Origin: Gemmatimonadota bacterium
GTDB lineage: Bacteria > Gemmatimonadota > Gemmatimonadetes > Palauibacterales > Palauibacteraceae
Assembly (NCBI GenBank): GCA_022825725.1
Contig: JAJDWE010000080.1
Location: 1-38,031 of the forward strand
Length of the DNA: 38,031 nt
Reading direction: 5' to 3'
Shown here: piece by piece, positions 36,719 to 38,031 of the stretch
Numbering within the stretch: the first letter of the stretch is position 1
Layout of the letters: each line of letters begins with the position of its first letter
Notes under the pieces: generated by a model
What the model was told of the DNA's origin: nothing
The model's input: the letters and a program-made list of their open reading frames with translations, nothing else
Databases searched by the model: none
Program-made: the position numbers and the translations under genes

Positions 36719-38031
36719 ATGGCTCACGAGCCCCTGTACCGCACCGCGCTGGCCAGAACCTACCGGCCCCGACGCTTCTCGGAGCTGGTCGGACAGGACC
36801 ACATCGGGTCCACGCTGAAGGCCGCCATCGAGTCGGGGCGCGTCGGGCACGCGTATCTCTTCTGCGGCCCGCGCGGGGTCGGGAAGACGACGACCGCGCG
36901 CATTCTCGCGATGGCCCTGAACTGTCCCGAACGAGCCGGGGGCGAACCGTGCGGCACGTGTCCCTCGTGCGAGCGGATCTGGTCCGGCGGCGCCTCGCTC
37001 GATGTCGTGGAGATCGACGCGGCGAGCCACCGGGGCGTTGAGGACGCGCGGGACCTCCGCCGCCGGGCCGCGTACGCGCCCACGAGCGAGGAGCGCTACA
37101 AGGTCTACATCCTCGACGAGGCGCACATGCTCACGCGCGATGCGTGGAACGCGCTCCTGAAGATCCTCGAGGAGCCGCCGCCACGCGTGATCTTTGCCTT
37201 CGCCACCACCGAGCCGCAGAAGATCGAACGCGGCGCGGCTCCCGTCATGTCCCGGTGCCAGCGATTCGACTTCCGGCGGGTCTCCGTCCGGGACATCGCG
37301 GGCCGGCTGGAGACAGTGCTCGAGGCGGAGGGGATCCCGGCCGAGCCGGGGGCGCTGCGGGCGATCGCGCGCCGGGCCGAAGGCGGTGTCCGCGACGCGC
37401 TTTCCTCCCTCGACCAGGTGCTCTCCTTCCGGGGCGACGCGGTGGAACTCGCGGATGTGGGCCGCATGCTCGGACTCGTCGACGAAGATCGATACCTGGC
37501 GTTCTTCGAAATCGCGGCGAACGGGGACCGCGCCGGGGTGTTCGCCTTCGTCCAGGACCTCCTCGACGATGGGCACGACCCCGCGGAGTTTCTGCGCGGA
37601 CTCGGCGACGCGCTGCGCACCCTCCTGGTGCTGAGGCTCGATCCGGAGGCCGAAGCGGTCGAACTCCTGCCGGAGTCGCGGGAGCGTTTCCTCGCCGCCG
37701 CCGGGGCCCTGGTCCCGGCGGATCTGCTGAGGATGCTCGCCGCGCTCAGCGAGTTCGAGGCCTCCGGCATGCTCCACCGATCCTCCCAGCCGCGCATCCA
37801 GCTGGAGGTTCTGCTCCTGCGTCTCGTCCGCATGGAATCTACCGTCGAACTCGAGGAACTCCTGGCGGCCCTGGGCGCGCCCGACGGCGAGCCCGCGTCC
37901 CGGCCGCGCACGCCGAATCCGCCCCGGCGCCAGCGGGGGAACCGTCCCTCGCCACGCGCCGCCGCTCCCCCGGACCGGTCGCCGTCACCGCAGCCCGCGC
38001 CGTCACCGCAGCCCGCGCCGGCCCCGCAGTC
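36719..38031 (+). CDS. dnaX: DNA polymerase III subunit gamma/tau (3' end outside window)
   Basis: The clamp-loader ATPase of the replicase. The frame is open from ATG 36719 to the end of the window (437 codons). Seen are RTYRPRRFSELVGQDHI, Walker A GPRGVGKTTTARILA (about residue 51), a zinc module in NCPERAGGEPCGTCPSC, Walker B VYILDEAHMLTRDAWNALLKILEEPP, sensor 1 FATTEPQKI, the arginine finger in SRCQRFDFRR, and GGVRDALSSLDQ (sensor 2). Domain III follows, then a Pro/Arg/Ser/Gln-rich linker at the truncated end. I see no A-rich slippery heptamer for a gamma-type frameshift in the part present. No Shine-Dalgarno is visible close to the ATG. Confidence 0.96.
   Translation, partial: MAHEPLYRTALARTYRPRRFSELVGQDHIGSTLKAAIESGRVGHAYLFCGPRGVGKTTTARILAMALNCPERAGGEPCGTCPSCERIWSGGASLDVVEIDAASHRGVEDARDLRRRAAYAPTSEERYKVYILDEAHMLTRDAWNALLKILEEPPPRVIFAFATTEPQKIERGAAPVMSRCQRFDFRRVSVRDIAGRLETVLEAEGIPAEPGALRAIARRAEGGVRDALSSLDQVLSFRGDAVELADVGRMLGLVDEDRYLAFFEIAANGDRAGVFAFVQDLLDDGHDPAEFLRGLGDALRTLLVLRLDPEAEAVELLPESRERFLAAAGALVPADLLRMLAALSEFEASGMLHRSSQPRIQLEVLLLRLVRMESTVELEELLAALGAPDGEPASRPRTPNPPRRQRGNRPSPRAAAPPDRSPSPQPAPSPQPAPAPQ
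37982..38017 (+). repeat. 18-bp tandem repeat in the dnaX linker
   Basis: Two exact copies of CCGTCACCGCAGCCCGCG at 37982-37999 and 38000-38017, coding for a PSPQPA repeat in the disordered tau linker. A shortened third copy may continue beyond the window. Confidence 0.85.

Overview
The window is compact, GC-rich bacterial chromosome in which every protein gene I can support lies on the + strand. Many junctions are ATGA or GTGA overlaps, so most of it reads as long co-directional operons. The gene set is housekeeping: non-mevalonate isoprenoid synthesis (ispE), DXP-dependent vitamin B6 synthesis (pdxJ), a membrane pyrophosphatase, a type I-beta DAHP synthase, SPOR-domain envelope proteins and an SMC condensin. 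SPOR proteins and a possible lipoprotein suggest a diderm. Together with the acidic/alanine-rich style of the proteins, Gemmatimonadota or a relative is my best guess, but this is inference only. I see no CRISPR array, insertion sequence or phage gene.

Layout. 2-1003 is the C-terminal part of a superfamily 1 helicase. 1004-1928 is the longest non-coding stretch. It holds a near-consensus promoter followed by about 310 nt of strongly structured DNA, read here as an unassigned non-coding RNA and the most interesting item in the window. 1929-3240 is a three-gene operon (dtd, a LOG-like nucleotide-binding protein, a membrane protein with a zinc ribbon). 3481-3654 is a very small membrane-protein gene with a structured leader. 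3878-8783 carries a recA promoter, then recA, recX, alaS and an unknown gene. 8780-13695 holds an SDR oxidoreductase, a tRNA nucleotidyltransferase-family protein with an odd active site, rarA and hflX. 13731-16461 holds pdxJ, a YbhN-like membrane protein and ispE. A tRNA-Gln(TTG) gene sits 4 bases before a YyaL-type thioredoxin-fold gene, followed by an MscS channel gene.

19913-24533 carries a TTGACA promoter, a terminator-like leader hairpin, and prs, rplY, pth and hppA. 24698-27396 is a ribosomal block: rpsF with a long acidic tail, rpsR, a DUF2232-type gene, rplI and rsfS. 27450-34956 holds two adjacent SPOR-domain proteins, smc and an RNase Z-like metallo-hydrolase. 35069-38031 holds a DAHP synthase, a YraN-type gene with no usual start codon, the small SRP RNA and the 5' part of dnaX, which runs off the window.

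Together the genes serve DNA repair and replication restart (recA/recX, rarA, dnaX, helicase, smc), translation and its quality control (alaS, dtd, pth, hflX, rsfS, ribosomal proteins, SRP RNA, tRNA) and core metabolism. Points worth checking are the structured RNA at 1184-1495, two genes without ordinary start codons (recX, yraN), the modified catalytic acids in the nucleotidyltransferase, the tRNA/mRNA junction at 16641-16646, the prs leader, the acidic tails on S6 and L25, and the SPOR pair ahead of smc.
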